DNA of 64,000 nucleotides, taken from Diorhabda sublineata (lineage: Eukaryota > Arthropoda > Insecta > Coleoptera > Chrysomelidae). Of the stretch, positions 26,701 through 38,886 are shown one piece after another. Position numbers and translations under genes: made by a program. The notes below the pieces were generated by a model that saw only the letters and a program-made list of their open reading frames with translations, searched no databases and was not told the DNA's origin. The stretch lies in the NCBI RefSeq assembly GCF_026230105.1, contig NC_079476.1, positions 24,046,559 through 24,110,558 on the forward strand. The letters run 5' to 3'. Position 1 is the first letter of the stretch; every line of letters begins with the position of its first letter.

Positions 26701-29700
26701 AAAACTCATTATATGCAAAGGCAATTAAATGAAAAATATATAGTTACCAATACCAAGATAAATGAAAAAAAAATGTAACAATGCAGTTATGTGTGTAGTT
26801 GAAATAGCAGTTCATGACAATATCCGCTGATATTCTGGGATCACAATCTACCCAGAATTACCAGCTGATATTTCACGGACAACCATTGGATATGAAACTG
26901 AAAAAACTGACAAAATAGTTACTTTTCATGATAATTAGTACAATATAATAGATGAGAAGATGAAATCTACAAATAAGTTATTTTCAATTAGTTTTTCTTG
27001 TGTGCTACTTGAGAATTGCCCTTTCGCAATAAAAAATTCATTGTTAAAAAGAATAGAGTATTTATACTTCTTTTGAACTTGATATGTACGAAGTTGACAG
27101 TAAGAACAATTTTTTAACAATTAGCTGTTTAGGAATTCATTCAGTTGTTCCTAAAGATTCCTTAAAAATTAGATTAATACTACCTTCACTTTTATGGATT
27201 CATTATTATCAAATTACTGTTTTTTTGTGAACAATATTCCAAAACTGAAATTTATTAGATTGGTACACATTTCAAATTATTTTTGGATCATATGGAGCTG
27301 GCTGCTCATCCATTTTACTATAACCATTTCCCGCAGATTCAGAAACAATAGTTTGGGATATTTTTGTCAATAAGACAGTCGATTTTTTGTGTATTTTCTG
27401 TTGCTGGATCTACAGACAATTATTATTGTGAAATTGAAATTTATTAGATTGGCTGACATTTTAAATTACTTTTGGATCATATGGACTTTGTTTCATATGC
27501 ATTTTACTGTAATGATTTCATATAGAACCAGCAACAACAGTTTGGGATATTTTTTCAAAAATACATGATTGATTTTTGGATCTGTAGTCAGTTATTATAG
27601 TAAAATCCATTAGCAACAAATTCTAAATAATATAAAACGCTCTTTTTCAATTTGATGCTGAGGAATCAACTGGAACAGTCAACTTTGGCAACAAATTCTC
27701 CAGTAAAATTTGTTTGATTTTGCCCACTTTTCACTGCTAGCTCCTTAGATTTCTTAACCATTTTCTAAGTAAGCTCATCCTGTTCCTCGGATATATATTT
27801 AAAAAAAAAGAAAATGTTTCATCTTCTTCGTTATACACAATAACCACTCATTAGGGTGAGTTGCAATGGTATGCAATTACCACTATTACCAGAAATTTCA
27901 AAAATCAGATTTCATATTCTCATCATCAATTTCATTAAAATAAAAACAAGCTGGTAGAAAAAACTATCAACTTACCTTCATCTTTCAATCCATTAATAGT
28001 TTTTTTTGATACTTCCAGTTGATCTGATATCCTCGAAGCTGCTAATAGACCTTGCGTACGTTCTTCTAGCTGTGACTTGAGGTTAGCTATTTCTTTTCGA
28101 AGCTCTTCTTGTATTTGTTTCTCAGTATTAATATGTCGTCGAATTCGTTCAGTTTCTTGCATTACATCTTTCTCTTTATCTATAAAAGCATAATTTTTTC
28201 TTTAATTTCATATATCCCTAAGTGTATATTGTGACACAGTTGGTAATAGGATTATTGTCATTTGTTTTTATATCTAGAAATAGGGAGAATGTTCTATTAA
28301 TTCATTAAAAATTATTTTTGAAAGTAAATTTAGATTTTTTTAAAGAAGTTCAACATATTTTCAACATATTAGTTTTACTACAAAATCAAAGTCGAATCTG
28401 AATTAGTTTTATTTTTAATTTATGCTGAAGTTGTTCATAGTTACATAATTTTTATTTTATTAAATCTTACCACATAAATATATTTTTTAACTGTTTTCAC
28501 ATTAGCTTCACTAAAAGGTTCACTTTTCACCCTATTTTAGGAAAATATATCGAAAAATGGTACGTTTTATGAGAGGCTGATTATAAAGATAACATTTTAT
28601 TGTACTTTTATAATAAGCGGGTTTTATGAAGTTTTATTCGTATTGGTTTATCGTCGAAGTGTGTGTACATGTTTTAATTCTTATCTAAGAGAAGGTGAGA
28701 AAGTGTAAATTGTTTTTTTAACTAGTTCTAACATCAACGGTTTTATATGCTTGTAGAAACATAAACTAGTGGTTTTAAAACTATTCATTGTACATTTCCA
28801 ACATTTTATAAGAAAAATGAAATAATGTAATCAATAGAAAAGTTTTACTTTCAAAAATATTTTTCAACGGAGCTAATAAGACATTTATATTGTCTCGGGA
28901 GTGTCCATATTACCCCATCAACCCCAATATGAAAGAAATTTTAAATTACGCCAATCAAGTACATGGATGATTCAGTTCTTATTTAGAAAATGTGATATGT
29001 ACTGTCTGACAATTAAACCAGTTACACAAATAATTCGTTGAGCTTTGTTGAAGTTTTTCTTATGCTGGCTGGTTTGATTTGCTTTACCATCTTTGCAACG
29101 GTTGCTCAATACCAATTAGTGATCTCACGATCATGATGTATATCCCTCGGAGTATCTCTGATGTACATTCTCGCGTTTTATCTGCTAGCCTTCTGCACTC
29201 TACCATTTTAGTTCTTTCAGAAAGCGACTATCCAAAACAAAATAGCTCTTGAGAATACATTAGTCTTACTCTCACAAAGGCCATCCAGAACTTATATAAA
29301 GATATGAAGTCTGTAGTAAAAATCGAAAATAAAGTATTGGAATCTTTCGCAATCAACCAAGGCCTGAAACAACAGTGTTGCATCTCTCCAATACTTCTCA
29401 AAATATATGTTTAAAATGCTCTAACCAGCAATTTTGGTAAACATCTCCCTGTATGCCGTGATATGCCTGCTTCGTAAATGTCACAACAGACCAAAAGTTT
29501 ATCTTCAAATTTATTTTTGGATTTACATTTCACGTCATAAAATCGATCATTTCCTTTAATTTCTGAATGTTATAAAGTGAAATTTTTTCATCATCCGTGA
29601 TCCCAACTCTGTTTTCTATGAATTGACGTCTTCTTAGTGCACGGCAGCATCTGATCTTCAGTATATTTTGGACATTTTTTCCTTTTCCGATGTTTACCTT

Positions 29701-32700
29701 CCATTCTCTTCAGTTCTCGACTGATGGTCATGTGGGAACCTCGAAATCGGCGAGTCTAAAACGACAGATTTGCGTCCTTGGCCGGCCATCTTCATTCCAT
29801 TCCATCATTCATTTACGCACAACACCATCACTCATGAATCACACTTTGAAATTCATACTTGACGTGGCTGTAACACAACGCCGACTGACGCTTGAATGTG
29901 TGTAGAGCGAGCTTCACAGTCACTTACAGCGCATGTTCGCTTTCTTCTGCCCGCGTAGCGTTTGCACGGAGCGATCGGAGGTTGAAAAAAAAACGGCTCT
30001 TGTATATTCACCATGTCCAACTGTATAAACTTTTCTAACTTGTATGCCATAACTAAGTTAGAATTTGACGAAAATTGAAACATAAAATCTGTGTTATTTA
30101 GAATTAAATTGAAAGGAATTAATTTTTCCCGAAAACGTTTGTTACATACGTTAGTTTGGATACCTACGTCTCCATACTTATATATTTATACTCACCTTTT
30201 CTGAATTGTTCTAGAACGAACTGTAGATTAGCCAACGCGGCCGCTTGTTTCGAATTTTCGTCTTCGGCGTCAGAAATCTGCTTCCTCAAAGAATCCCTCT
30301 CGGTGATAACCCCTTGCAATTGACTCTGCAACGATTCTACTTGTTGATTCGCCCTTATATTAACCGACGTATACATCGTACTGGAATTCTTCTCCCTTTC
30401 TTCCATTTCTGAAAGTTTAGCCGTTAGAAGCGAGTTCTTTTGCTCGGTTTGTAGAAGTTCTTGCGTATAATGCTCTTCTAATTCTATGAGATGCGCTTGA
30501 AGTCTATCGACTTTTTTTTGAAGCGTCGTTTCTCTCTCGGACCGTTCAGCTATCAATTGTTGTGATTTCGCTTGTTCTTCTAATAGATTCTTAGCTATAA
30601 CTTCGCATTTTTCTTTCAAAAAAATATTTTGATCCGTCAATTTTTCTATTTCTGAATCGTTAGATTGTAGTTGTTTCAATTGCTCTTCTAACTTTTTATT
30701 TTTCTCCACTTCCGTAGTGACTATTTGGTTTAATCTTTGAATTTCGTTATGGTAAGTTACGTTTTCTTGATGTTTCATCGTAACCATGTTGATTAATTCG
30801 TTTCTGGAATTTGTAACTTCTTGTAGTTGTTGTTGTAAGTTTGTACATTGATCTGTAGTTTCTTTTAGCTGTGTCTTTACTTGTGATAACTCAGTTTGTA
30901 GGTTAGCGTTTTCTAACGAGGTTTGTTCTAGGTTTAATTTTAAATTGTTGTCATCTTGTTTGTCGGTTTGATTTGTTACTAGTCGTTTTATAGTTTCTTC
31001 TTTTTCGGCTACATCGTTTTCTAATTCTTTTTGTTTTAACAATAACTTGTCGTTTGTATTTTGTAATTCGACAAAATTGTTTTGAAATTCTGCAAGATCG
31101 GTGTTTATTTTGTTTAAAGATAATTCTAGATTGTATCTTTCTTCTAATTGTGCTGCCAATTCTTTGCTCTTTTGTTCATATTGTAACTTGAGACTTGTTT
31201 CTCCCATTTTTGCGTTTTTCAATTTTTCCGTTACTACTTCTAATTGCTTTTCATAATTCTTCTTAATATCGTCTTCTTCTGCGAGTTTTTCTTCTAATAC
31301 ATTCATTTTGGTTTCGAGATCTAAATTTTTTCTTGAATTATCTTCGTTTTGCAATTTTAAATATGTATTTTCAGCTAGAAGTGATTTTAATTTAGTTTTG
31401 TATTCTTCTATTTCTTCTTTTAATGCTTCGCAATTGATGTTTACCTCACTTAATTGATATTCGGTGTTTTCGTAATCAGTTTTTAATTTTTCTAAATTTC
31501 CTTTCAACTCATTATTATCTTCGTTAGAAAATTCTAATTGTTCATTGAGTCGGTCGAATTCCTTCTTCAAATAGTCGTTGTCTACTTGGAGTTGATCGAA
31601 ATTGTTCAATAATTCTTCGTAATCTTTTTTCTTATCGTCAATTTCTTTTTCTGTAATATTGAGTTGTTTTACAGCATTTTCCAAATCGCTAGTATCTTCA
31701 AGGCTATCTTTTCTTATTTGGTTCCTTTCCAAATCATCAATTATCCTTTCCAAGTCTTCTATTCTTTTATTAGCATTTTCTAGTTGCGATTCCAATAAGA
31801 TCATGTTGTCTTCGTTAGATTCTGATATTGTTTGTAATACTGGATTGTTTTTCAACGTTTCCAATTCAGAAATGAGCAGTTCGTTATTTTTAGCCATTTC
31901 ATTACATTCGTTTTCGAATTCTTTTAATGACTGAGTTTTGGTTAAAATTTCTTGACTCAATACATCGGAATTTTGTATAAGTTTTTCTATTTCTCTATTC
32001 TTTTCAACTAATATACTATTTTTTTCTTCCGCCAATTCCATTATTCTTGTTTCTAGCTCTGCACATTTACATTTGAAATCTAATAGAATTTTCATTATAC
32101 TTTCGACGTGTTTACACAATTCAACCACTTGAGGATCATCTTCTTGTATGTAGTATTGGAAATCTGAAGGTTTCTCACATTCCTGGAATTTTTTTATATT
32201 TTCTGTAATGATATTTACATACTTATCATGGAGTTCTTGTAAACTAACTTTATGATTTTTCTTCAGTTCTTCTAATTCATCTTGAACGTCTTTTAGTTCC
32301 CTATGTAATAATAGCTTTTCTTCTTCTAATTCTACAAATTTCAATTCGTCAGTTCTATTTTTAGATTCCTGTTGTTTTAGTAACTCTAGTTCTTCTCTCA
32401 ATATATTCAAGCGTGTTTCATGTTCTTCTTGGATATCTTCTAATTCGTTTTCCAAGTCCATGTCCATTCTTCCCGTTGCCGTAACAACTAATTCTTCATT
32501 ATGTTTCTTAAGATTTTCATTTTCTATTTTGAAACTTTCTAATTCTTTTAAAAGAACTTCTATTGTGTCTTTTGTGTTATTTTGTTTTTCCTTCGTCGTT
32601 TCGTCTATTATTTTCAAATGTTCTTCTATTTCTTCTTTTAATACCAAGATTTCTTTATTATATTCTGTTTTCATTTCTTCTTTATCATTACACAGTTTTT

Positions 32701-33442
32701 TACACGTGTCTTCACTATTTGCGAGTTTAATTTGGGCATCTTCGTACAATTTCGAAATGTTTTCAATTTCTTTTTTCAAACAACTAACTTGTTTGTCGTA
32801 TGTTTCCAATATTGTTGCTAGTTTATTGCAGTTTTCTTCATCTTCTAAACTTTTTATTTCATATGTAGATATTGCTTCGTTTGCTTTTTTTAATTCGGAG
32901 TATAGTAGTTTGTTTTCGCTTTCTATTTTTTTCAGTTTTTCTCTTTCGGCTAATTCTTCGGTATTTTTAGTGTCTTTTAACAATTTTTGTAATGTTTCAT
33001 TTGATTTTTTTGTAATATTTAGTTCGCTTCGTAATTGTTCCAGCTCATCACTGATTTTCTGATTTACTTCTGTAATCTCTTTACACTTTTGTACGTAATC
33101 TTCACCAGAAGCCACAGTTTGGTGTTCTAAACGTTGTATTTCATTTTTCAACTTTTCTTCTTTTTCTAGTAGAATTTTATTTTCTTCCTTAACACTAATA
33201 TAGTTATTGTTCAATTCATTCAATTCGTATTGCAATTTTTCTTTCATTTGCATTATGTTGATCAAATTTTCTTGATTATCGGCATCGAGTTGTTCAAGTT
33301 TTGCCATTAAATCCGATTTTTCATTTTTTAAATCAGCTATTTGCTTCCTCAAGTCGGATATAGATCCTGTAGATTCAGTGGGAGGTAATTCTTCAGTGGT
33401 AGTCCAACCCCAAGAACCGTTTGGTTGAGAAACATCTTGGAT
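20798..33442 (-). CDS. Gmap: Golgin GMAP-210/TRIP11 (three 3'-most coding exons; N-terminus missing)
   Basis: Minus-strand exons in coding order: 33442-30196 (3247 nt), 28179-27976 (204 nt), 21330-20798 (533 nt with stop). Phases agree and give 1327 visible residues; fly Gmap is about 1400. The long exon opens with IQDVSQPNGSWGWTTTEE after a TATAG acceptor, then about 1050 residues of charged heptad coiled coil. It carries the family-typical stretch ALANLQFVLEQF at its end. The last exon holds STDGKVDKLLIKNLILGYV and VLKIISTVLDFNQQDHEKV, matching the GRAB (GRIP-related Arf-binding) region. The segment FIQFLENESKPRVVPSLL and the C-terminal VLPTFTEFAQ...ILKDVLKDNS match the vertebrate TRIP11 tail. 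Known role: cis-Golgi tether capturing curved vesicles through an N-terminal ALPS motif and anchored by Arf1 through GRAB. The ALPS-encoding exon was not found between 33442 and the window end. No in-frame start codon lies near the acceptor. Confidence 0.95.
21950..22225 (+). pseudogene. Non-LTR retrotransposon ORF2 C-terminal tail
   Basis: Plus-strand reading RVRWLGHLECMPEEQGVRKG and then WLDNVEEDLRELDVRGVET matches the conserved tail after reverse transcriptase in CR1/Jockey-type elements (RLRWxGHVxRM...GRPRxRWxDxVExDLxxL). A frameshift near 22130 restores DDWRNVVDEVKAL to its expected place, and stop codons interrupt the rest. It lies in the golgin intron between exons 20798-21330 and 27976-28179. 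Confidence 0.8.
22757..23620 (+). pseudogene. Internally deleted mariner (irritans-like) with shared 3' flank
   Basis: Plus-strand pieces in order: FVDTDDGECSGCPIEVVTL...KKVHKLV (helix-turn-helix linker region, 22880-22970), NSEKCLAMFTRN and IMDDTW (first catalytic Asp block, near 23050), YLQKGETINSEFLDHLDAK, then ELLPQPPYYPDLAPSDYWLF (third catalytic Asp) and FSSNEEAIAEIEAYFEAKDK (to 23430). The HTH-to-catalytic portion is collapsed by deletion and stops abound. Sequence similar to the copy at 35457 begins at AATCCAT...TTTATGAAGTACCAACTT and runs past the transposase to about 23620. Located in a GMAP-210 intron. Confidence 0.85.
23960..26900. other. Intron of GMAP-210, no gene recognised
   Basis: AT-rich intronic sequence. 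A 29-codon minus-strand open stretch around 24031-24120 follows a plausible AG acceptor and reads VLVFECGRHEEHGIFEIES. I do not recognise it, and it does not fit the golgin, whose exons already join in phase without it. Otherwise I see nothing. Confidence 0.5.
27243..27599. repeat. Tandem duplication, ~187-bp unit, in a GMAP-210 intron
   Basis: GAAATTTATTAGATTGG occurs at about 27247 and 27434. Each copy continues with TTTTGGATCATATGGA, CATTTTACT, AGTTTGGGATATTTTT and GATTTTTTG-like sequence in the same order. The copies differ by many substitutions and small indels, so the duplication is old. It lies just upstream (plus coordinates) of the 204-nt golgin exon. Confidence 0.85.
29225..29440 (+). 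pseudogene. Reverse transcriptase fragment (non-LTR)
   Basis: Plus-strand reading AIQNLYKDMKSVVKIENKVLESFAI is followed by NQGLKQQCCISPILLKIYV. This matches the reverse-transcriptase palm motif NQGVRQGCxLSPxLFNIY, with the two key glycines changed. Only about 65 codons remain. It is in the GMAP-210 intron between exons 27976-28179 and 30196-33442. Confidence 0.75.
29690..29960 (-). other. Possible DNA-transposon N-terminal relic
   Basis: On the minus strand the stretch reads MSDGVVRKWM near 29840, a phrase resembling the helix-turn-helix region of mariner-like transposases, followed by disrupted GRPRTQ-type sequence. GC content rises sharply over 29700-29970 compared with flanking intron DNA. 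Assignment is weak; a host exon is unlikely because the golgin exons on either side already join in phase. Confidence 0.3.
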
Positions 33443-33596
33443 CTATAAGTAAAATGAGAAAATAAAAAATTATTTCTGGTTTTAATACGTAGGAGATCAT
33501 TTTTTATTTGTATTTTTCATAATAAAAACAATTTAGTATGAAAAAGTAAACAAGTAAAAAATTCACAACTTGGAGTTTGAATAATTTTCATTGACA

Positions 33597-34390
33597 TATA
33601 TACGAGGTGTGCCAAAAAAGTTCGCTGAAAGATGTTGGAATACAAACGAAATAAAAGATACAAATAAACTATCTTTATTGGCATTCAAAGTAGTCGCCGT
33701 TGTACATAACATACGTGTGTCAACATTTATAAAACTTATGAAAACTGTCAGAAAATGCCTCTTTCGGAATCAATTACAAAACGAATGTCGTAGGTCCTTA
33801 GATGACGACACTTCCGTAAAATATTCCCAATTTATGACCTCCATTATACGGGGAAACAAATAAATCCGCAGGGGATATTGGGAAATAGTTACATCACTCT
33901 GAGTCAAGAATTTTCACGCTCAAATAGCATAGTGAGCAGGAGCATTATTGTGAAGCAGAATCCACTGCCCAGACTTGCTCAATTATGGATGAACAATCGT
34001 TTCAAAACTTCCTCGAAAAATACTGCGTTAACTGTTTGTCCCACAGGCTAAAATTCCTGATGAAGATTTCATCTTTATCAAAGAAACCGATTAAAAAACA
34101 ATCAACAACATTTTATGTGCCTCAACAGCTGTTTTTCAGAAATCGATGTTCACTTGTTGCCCAATTGACTGTGACAATACCTTTCACATTGACTTCATTA
34201 GACTGCCCCCAGGGTTTTCCTCATAACATGAACTCCTTGATATCCTCTTGCCTAGAATATATATGCCCGGTAGGTGATTGGTACTGGTTATGAATCACAA
34301 CCCAAGAAGAAATTATCTCAACCAAGTTTCAGCTACTAGTAATGATCTACCAAGACATTTCCGTGAACTTTCTGGACATTAGATGAATTA
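33597..34390 (-). pseudogene. Mariner relic with TACGAGG end
   Basis: The left end reads TACGAGGTGTGCCAAAAAAG (33601 onward), the form of a mariner terminal repeat after a TA target. On the minus strand near 33925-33962 the sequence reads WILLHNNAPAH, the second-catalytic-residue block (consensus LHDNAPAH), with Asp replaced by Asn. Surrounding transposase is broken by stops. A matching right terminal repeat was not found. Confidence 0.7.
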
Positions 34391-35189
34391 CTACATCCCT
34401 AAATTCACTGTTTCAGGTTTTCTGCGTTTCTTGTATCCTGGGAATTTATGCAGACGCATAAGTCTAATTGTTTCATTAGATCATTTTCAATTATTAGTTT
34501 AATAAATATATCCATACGAGCACACACGCCATTTAAAAGCATCCGTGCAGAGGAAACAAATCTTATATCAGGTCTATCTAAAGTCTACCCACCCCAATAT
34601 TGGAAAAATTTCAATAAGCTCTAAAAACGCAATTTTAAAAAAACATGGCAAGCTTCAATTACCAAAAATTAATTAGAATTGCAACCCGTTATTTCAATAT
34701 AATTATTAAAATTTGATTTTTATTTTATTAAAAAAAAATACCTGCTTGGTGTATATTTCTAGACAATTTGCTAACACAGATAGAAAATTGAAAATATACA
34801 ACACGTGAACTGAAAACTTCGAACGCAATCGGATATTATACAGAGTAATCCAATACTTTTTTTTTAACGTCTGGTATAAAATGCTGATTATTATGCAAAT
34901 ATAAACTACAGTCGTTTGATAATAATTTCTTATCATACACATAAGTCAATGCTACATTTAACTTTGTAGTGAAAACAGTGTAAGGTTAACTACAGGAAAC
35001 CGTTAATAAGTAAACATAACCATGATATGATATATACAGAATGTCTCATTCATTTAAATCCCGTTCATTGAAATGGACTAAACTTGAGAACTAAATAAAT
35101 TTTAGACAAAAAAAAAATAAAAGATAATTTTATAGTTAATCAAAGTAAGAAGTGGTTTATACTAGGCGAAAAAATTGATATCATTGTTC

Positions 35190-35305
35190 TTAAAGCGTGA
35201 AGTATTCAAAATGGCTGACGAAAAAACTAATGGCATTGTTGTTAAAGCATGAAATATTCAAAATGGCCGACGAAAAAATTAATATTGTTCTCAAAAAGTT
35301 AAGTG
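35190..35305 (+). repeat. Three-unit tandem repeat (~53 bp)
   Basis: Units containing CATTGTT-TAAAGC(G/A)TGAA(G/A)TATTCAAAATGGC(T/C)GACGAAAAAA repeat at about 35184 and 35235. A third diverged unit (GTTCTCAAAAAGTTAAGTGTTCAAAAT) starts near 35287. An open frame across it has no recognisable content. Confidence 0.75.
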
Positions 35306-35456
35306 TTCAAAATAACATTAACACAAAAAGTAAACAGAAACAAAAAAGCGAATTACAGAGTACAGAAATGAGATTATAATTAAAACAAGAAATAAAACAA
35401 GATACTACAAAAAAAGGAATAACATTTGAACTTGAAACCAATTTAAAACATTATCG

Positions 35457-36165
35457 AATCCATGACGTTTATGAAGTACCAACTTTCAAAAGACTATGTG
35501 TAAAATTTTGTGAAGCTACTTTTGTTATTTTCAAAACAAATTCGTGTGTTAATACTGTACAAGCTCAGCAATAACGTTTTGATGGTTCTGAGCAGTGTTT
35601 GGTTATATTTACACGTAATAAATCAGGTTTTTTGTGTCGATATGTGACAATGGTTGAAACATGGATGTATCACTTCACTCCGGAATAAAAACGATCATCA
35701 TTTGAGTGGACTACAGCGTGTAAGTGTACAACAGTCAGCTGGGAAGGTTATGTGTATGAAATATTGTTCATCGACTATCTCTAAAAGGGAAAGACAATCA
35801 ATAGCGAGTTGTTGGATCGTTTGAATGAAAAAACAAGGAAACACGGCCTCCTATATCGAAGAAAAACCACTGTTTCGCTAAGACAATGTACACAAGTCGA
35901 TAACAACGATGGTTAAATTGAACGAATTTCATTTTGAATTCCTTCCTCATCCACCGTATAGTCCAGATCTGGTCCCCAGTGACTACTGGCTATTTGCTGA
36001 TCTCAAAAAAATTTAGAGAAGCGTTAGTCACACGACTTATTAAGTGATTTGTTATATAACACACGAAATGGAACACCGAAGAAGAGCTGAATAGAAGAAC
36101 AAAATGACAGGGGAAAAACGTGATGGAAAAGAATGGAAGCAGATGTGGAGAAAGGAGCCTTTGAT
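35457..36165 (+). pseudogene. Mariner (irritans-like) relic, sister of the 22.8-kb copy
   Basis: Plus-strand pieces: CLVIFTRNKSGFLCRYVTM then VETWMYHFTPE (first Asp block with Asp changed to Val), IDYL and KGKTINSELLDRLNE, then a frame-shifted PDL-type catalytic block near 35950-35995. It begins with TTTATGAAGTACCAACTT and ends with TCACACGACTTATTAAGTGA, like the copy at 22757. It then continues for about 110 bp with ACACACGAAATGGAACACCG and AAGAAGAGCTGA, again shared with that copy. Confidence 0.8.
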
Positions 36166-37194
36166 TCAACTCCTATAAGCCTTACATCTGAAATGATAGA
36201 AGCTCATTTGGGTTAATCTAAGCTTAAAGTTACTGAAAAATCGAGTGTAAAGGTTCCCGTATATGCTGACGTAACCGTACTGAATTAGTAAAATGTTGAT
36301 GGCCTTGGACAAATGTGTAAAATTTTGAATTCATTTAATTCTCTAAAGTAGGTAAAAACTATAAAGACCACAAATTCTATAATATGCTATCCTGGTAATC
36401 CTGGCAAGTTAGGAATTTATGAAATTATTATATTATCATCGGTCCTTAATAAATATACGAAATTTCAAATAAATCTAACGTTTAAAAGTATTTGAAAATC
36501 TAATTCAAATATTCAATTACATGTAAGTGAAATTAGTAATATATTAATTTTGAAAAACTTGACGAGGTTACTTTCATGTTCTCGGTGTTATTAACCGACT
36601 GTGTTTTCGTGTACCTGAATTCCTGCCGGTTATTATTTACTTGGATTATGAGCCCGTCGTAATTTCCACTAAAATCGAGGGTACAAATATTTAACCTTAG
36701 TTAACACTTGGTCGAAGAATTTCCTGTGACCCGTATAAATAGTATGATGTATCTATAAATTTTTTTATATAGCCCCATGAATATGTATACAAACAAAACC
36801 ACTATACAAAAAAACCCGTAAGTAGACCAGGGCTAGCGGCATATATTATTGAATGAATTATTCATGGCGGAAATAATAAAATGACGAAACTAAAAAAAAA
36901 TATTTGTATTGTTTTAAAATATACTGAAATTAAACGTTCTCAAATTCGAATAAATGGTCATGGAATCCTATAATATTAAATAGTGTTATAGATTCTTCCC
37001 CATTAGTCTGGAATGTTATCGAATACACCATAACATCCCCGAATTTTATTACTTACTCTCTTTCAGTCATCAATGGAGTTGTCTGAGAGATTCTCACTTA
37101 AATTTTAACCATTATAAACGCTTAGTTTCTGCTTGAGGCAAAAAAAGCGATCGCATTTGAAGAAATTTAAAGCATAAGCACCTTCTCACCCCTT

Positions 37195-37430
37195 TCGGTG
37201 AACGCCATGTATAAAACTAACATATTGCATTTCGAATCGCTTGACCATTCACCGTATACACCCGATCTGACATCCAGCGACTGTTTCCTGTTACTTTACC
37301 TCCAAGTTTCATTTACAGGAGACAAATTTTCAACAGATCTCGAGTTGATGACTCAACTATGGCTTTGTGAACAAAAAATTGTTTATTATCTTTACGTTAG
37401 TTGAGCAAGTGCTTATTTTGTCATGTGTAT
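37195..37430 (+). pseudogene. Mariner C-terminal catalytic fragment
   Basis: An open stretch reads FESLDHSPYTPDLTSSDCFL and then GDKFSTDLELMTQLWLCEQ. It matches the third catalytic Asp block (HPPYSPDLAPSD) and the following KxFSxxEExxxAVxxWxxEQ segment. No first or second catalytic block and no terminal repeats are visible. It sits about 220 bp left of a different mariner family at 37648. Confidence 0.75.
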
Positions 37431-37647
37431 TAAAAGTCTTATAAGTTGGAAATAAAAAGAGAATTTATAATTTGGTTGGATAGATCCCTAAGCCTGACGT
37501 CTGTCTGAACCTCCCACAAAGTGGAAAACCAATAATTTTCACTCGAAAAAAAGTATTTTGTGGGACATACATTAATATAATTTCTGTTTCTCAATACCTG
37601 TTAGAAAAGATGTTTTGACTTCTCTGGCCATAACTATGTTTGCTCTA

Positions 37648-38886
37648 CGAGGATATATTGAAAAATTCTTAGCATATTATAGAACCATACAAAATTTCAA
37701 TGTCAAAATATTTTATTACTCAACATATTCTCCTCTTGATTGGATACATTTATTAACGCAACGTCTCTAGACCTTTCAAAAAAATGTTTCTTCTTGTTCT
37801 GCAAACCAGACCTCCACAGCTTTTATTACCTCCTCGTTGGAAGAAAATTTACGACCTTTTAAACTTTTTTTCATTTAAGGAAAGAGATGATAGTCGGACG
37901 GAGCCAAATCTGGTAAATAGGAGGGGTGTTCTAGTAATTAAAACCCTAAATTACGAATTTTTTGCATGGCAACATGAGATTTTTGTGCAGGGGCGTTGCT
38001 CTGCAAAAACAAAATACCTTTCCGCGTCTTTTCTCGTAATTTTTTCCTGTAGAGTGGTCAGTAATATCGAATAGTAATCTCTATTTATTGTTCTATCCTT
38101 ATCCAAAAAATCAATCATGATTACTCCATCGCTATCCCAAAAAACTGAAGCAAGAACTTTTCCAGCAGATTTTTGGACACGAAACTTCTTAGGTCTTTGA
38201 GAACCAGAGTGTCGCCATTCCAACGATTGCTGCTTTGTTTCTGGATCGTAGAAATCATCAAGTCTCATCCATAGTAACAATTCGGTTTAAGTCTACATCG
38301 TTTTCAAATCGAGCACAGATCGAACACGATGCTTGTACCCTTGCTCGCTTTTGGTCAACATTCAAACATCTGGGGATCCATTTTGCGGCAACTTTTCCTA
38401 TGTCCATATGATGAACGCGTACGTATGAAATATTCAGTGCTTCAGATATCCGTTTTACCCCAATTCGACGGTGTGATAAAATCATGTCATGAACTGCATC
38501 CATATTTTCGTGGACTGACACAGAAACGTGCTTCTCCGATCGGTCATCATCTTCAATGGAAAATTTTATCTCTTTTGAAGCTTGCAGTTCAATTTTTCAC
38601 GGTCGCATACAAAGGACATTGATCACCATGGGTATTAAGCATATCTTCGTAAATCTGCTTAACTCTTAACCCTTTTAAATACAGGTACTTGATGATGGCT
38701 CCAATTTTTCAATTTTCACAATTACAATGGACATCTTTTTTCTTTTAATTTATTGCTTAACTCTGGTTTACTTTTTTGACGTCAAACTTTACACTGACAC
38801 TTCAAATAAGTTCGTTGCTATGGTAACGTAATATTTTGTTTATGCATGGAACTGGTCTAGGCTAACTAGATATCAATACATCCTCG
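37648..38886 (-). mobile_element. Near full-length mariner, 1239 bp, inactivated
   Basis: Terminal repeats CGAGGATATATTGA (37648 on) and the complement of TCAATACATCCTCG (ending 38886), each flanked by TA (37646-37647 and 38887-38888). Transposase reads leftwards: VHENMDAVHDMILSHRRIGVKR (HTH part), RIVTMDET (first Asp, near 38259), then a lesion giving TGA, DPETKQQSLEWRHSGSQRPK, SAGKVLASVFWD, LQSNAPA (second catalytic position, Asp changed to Ser), YLPDLAPSDYHLF (third Asp, near 37900) and KFSSNEEVIKAVE. Standard mariner length is about 1.3 kb. Dead by a frameshift/stop after DET and by the Asp-to-Ser change. Confidence 0.95.

Noticed and set aside
32460..33062. 200-codon plus-strand open frame, rich in Ser/Phe/Leu
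   Set aside because: Antisense shadow of the long golgin coiled-coil exon, whose Glu/Lys/Asn-rich codons leave the opposite strand open. The same applies to 31659-31934.
33350..33352. Possible TTG start of the long golgin frame
   Set aside because: The frame continues upstream to a good splice acceptor at 33443, so this codon is an internal Leu.
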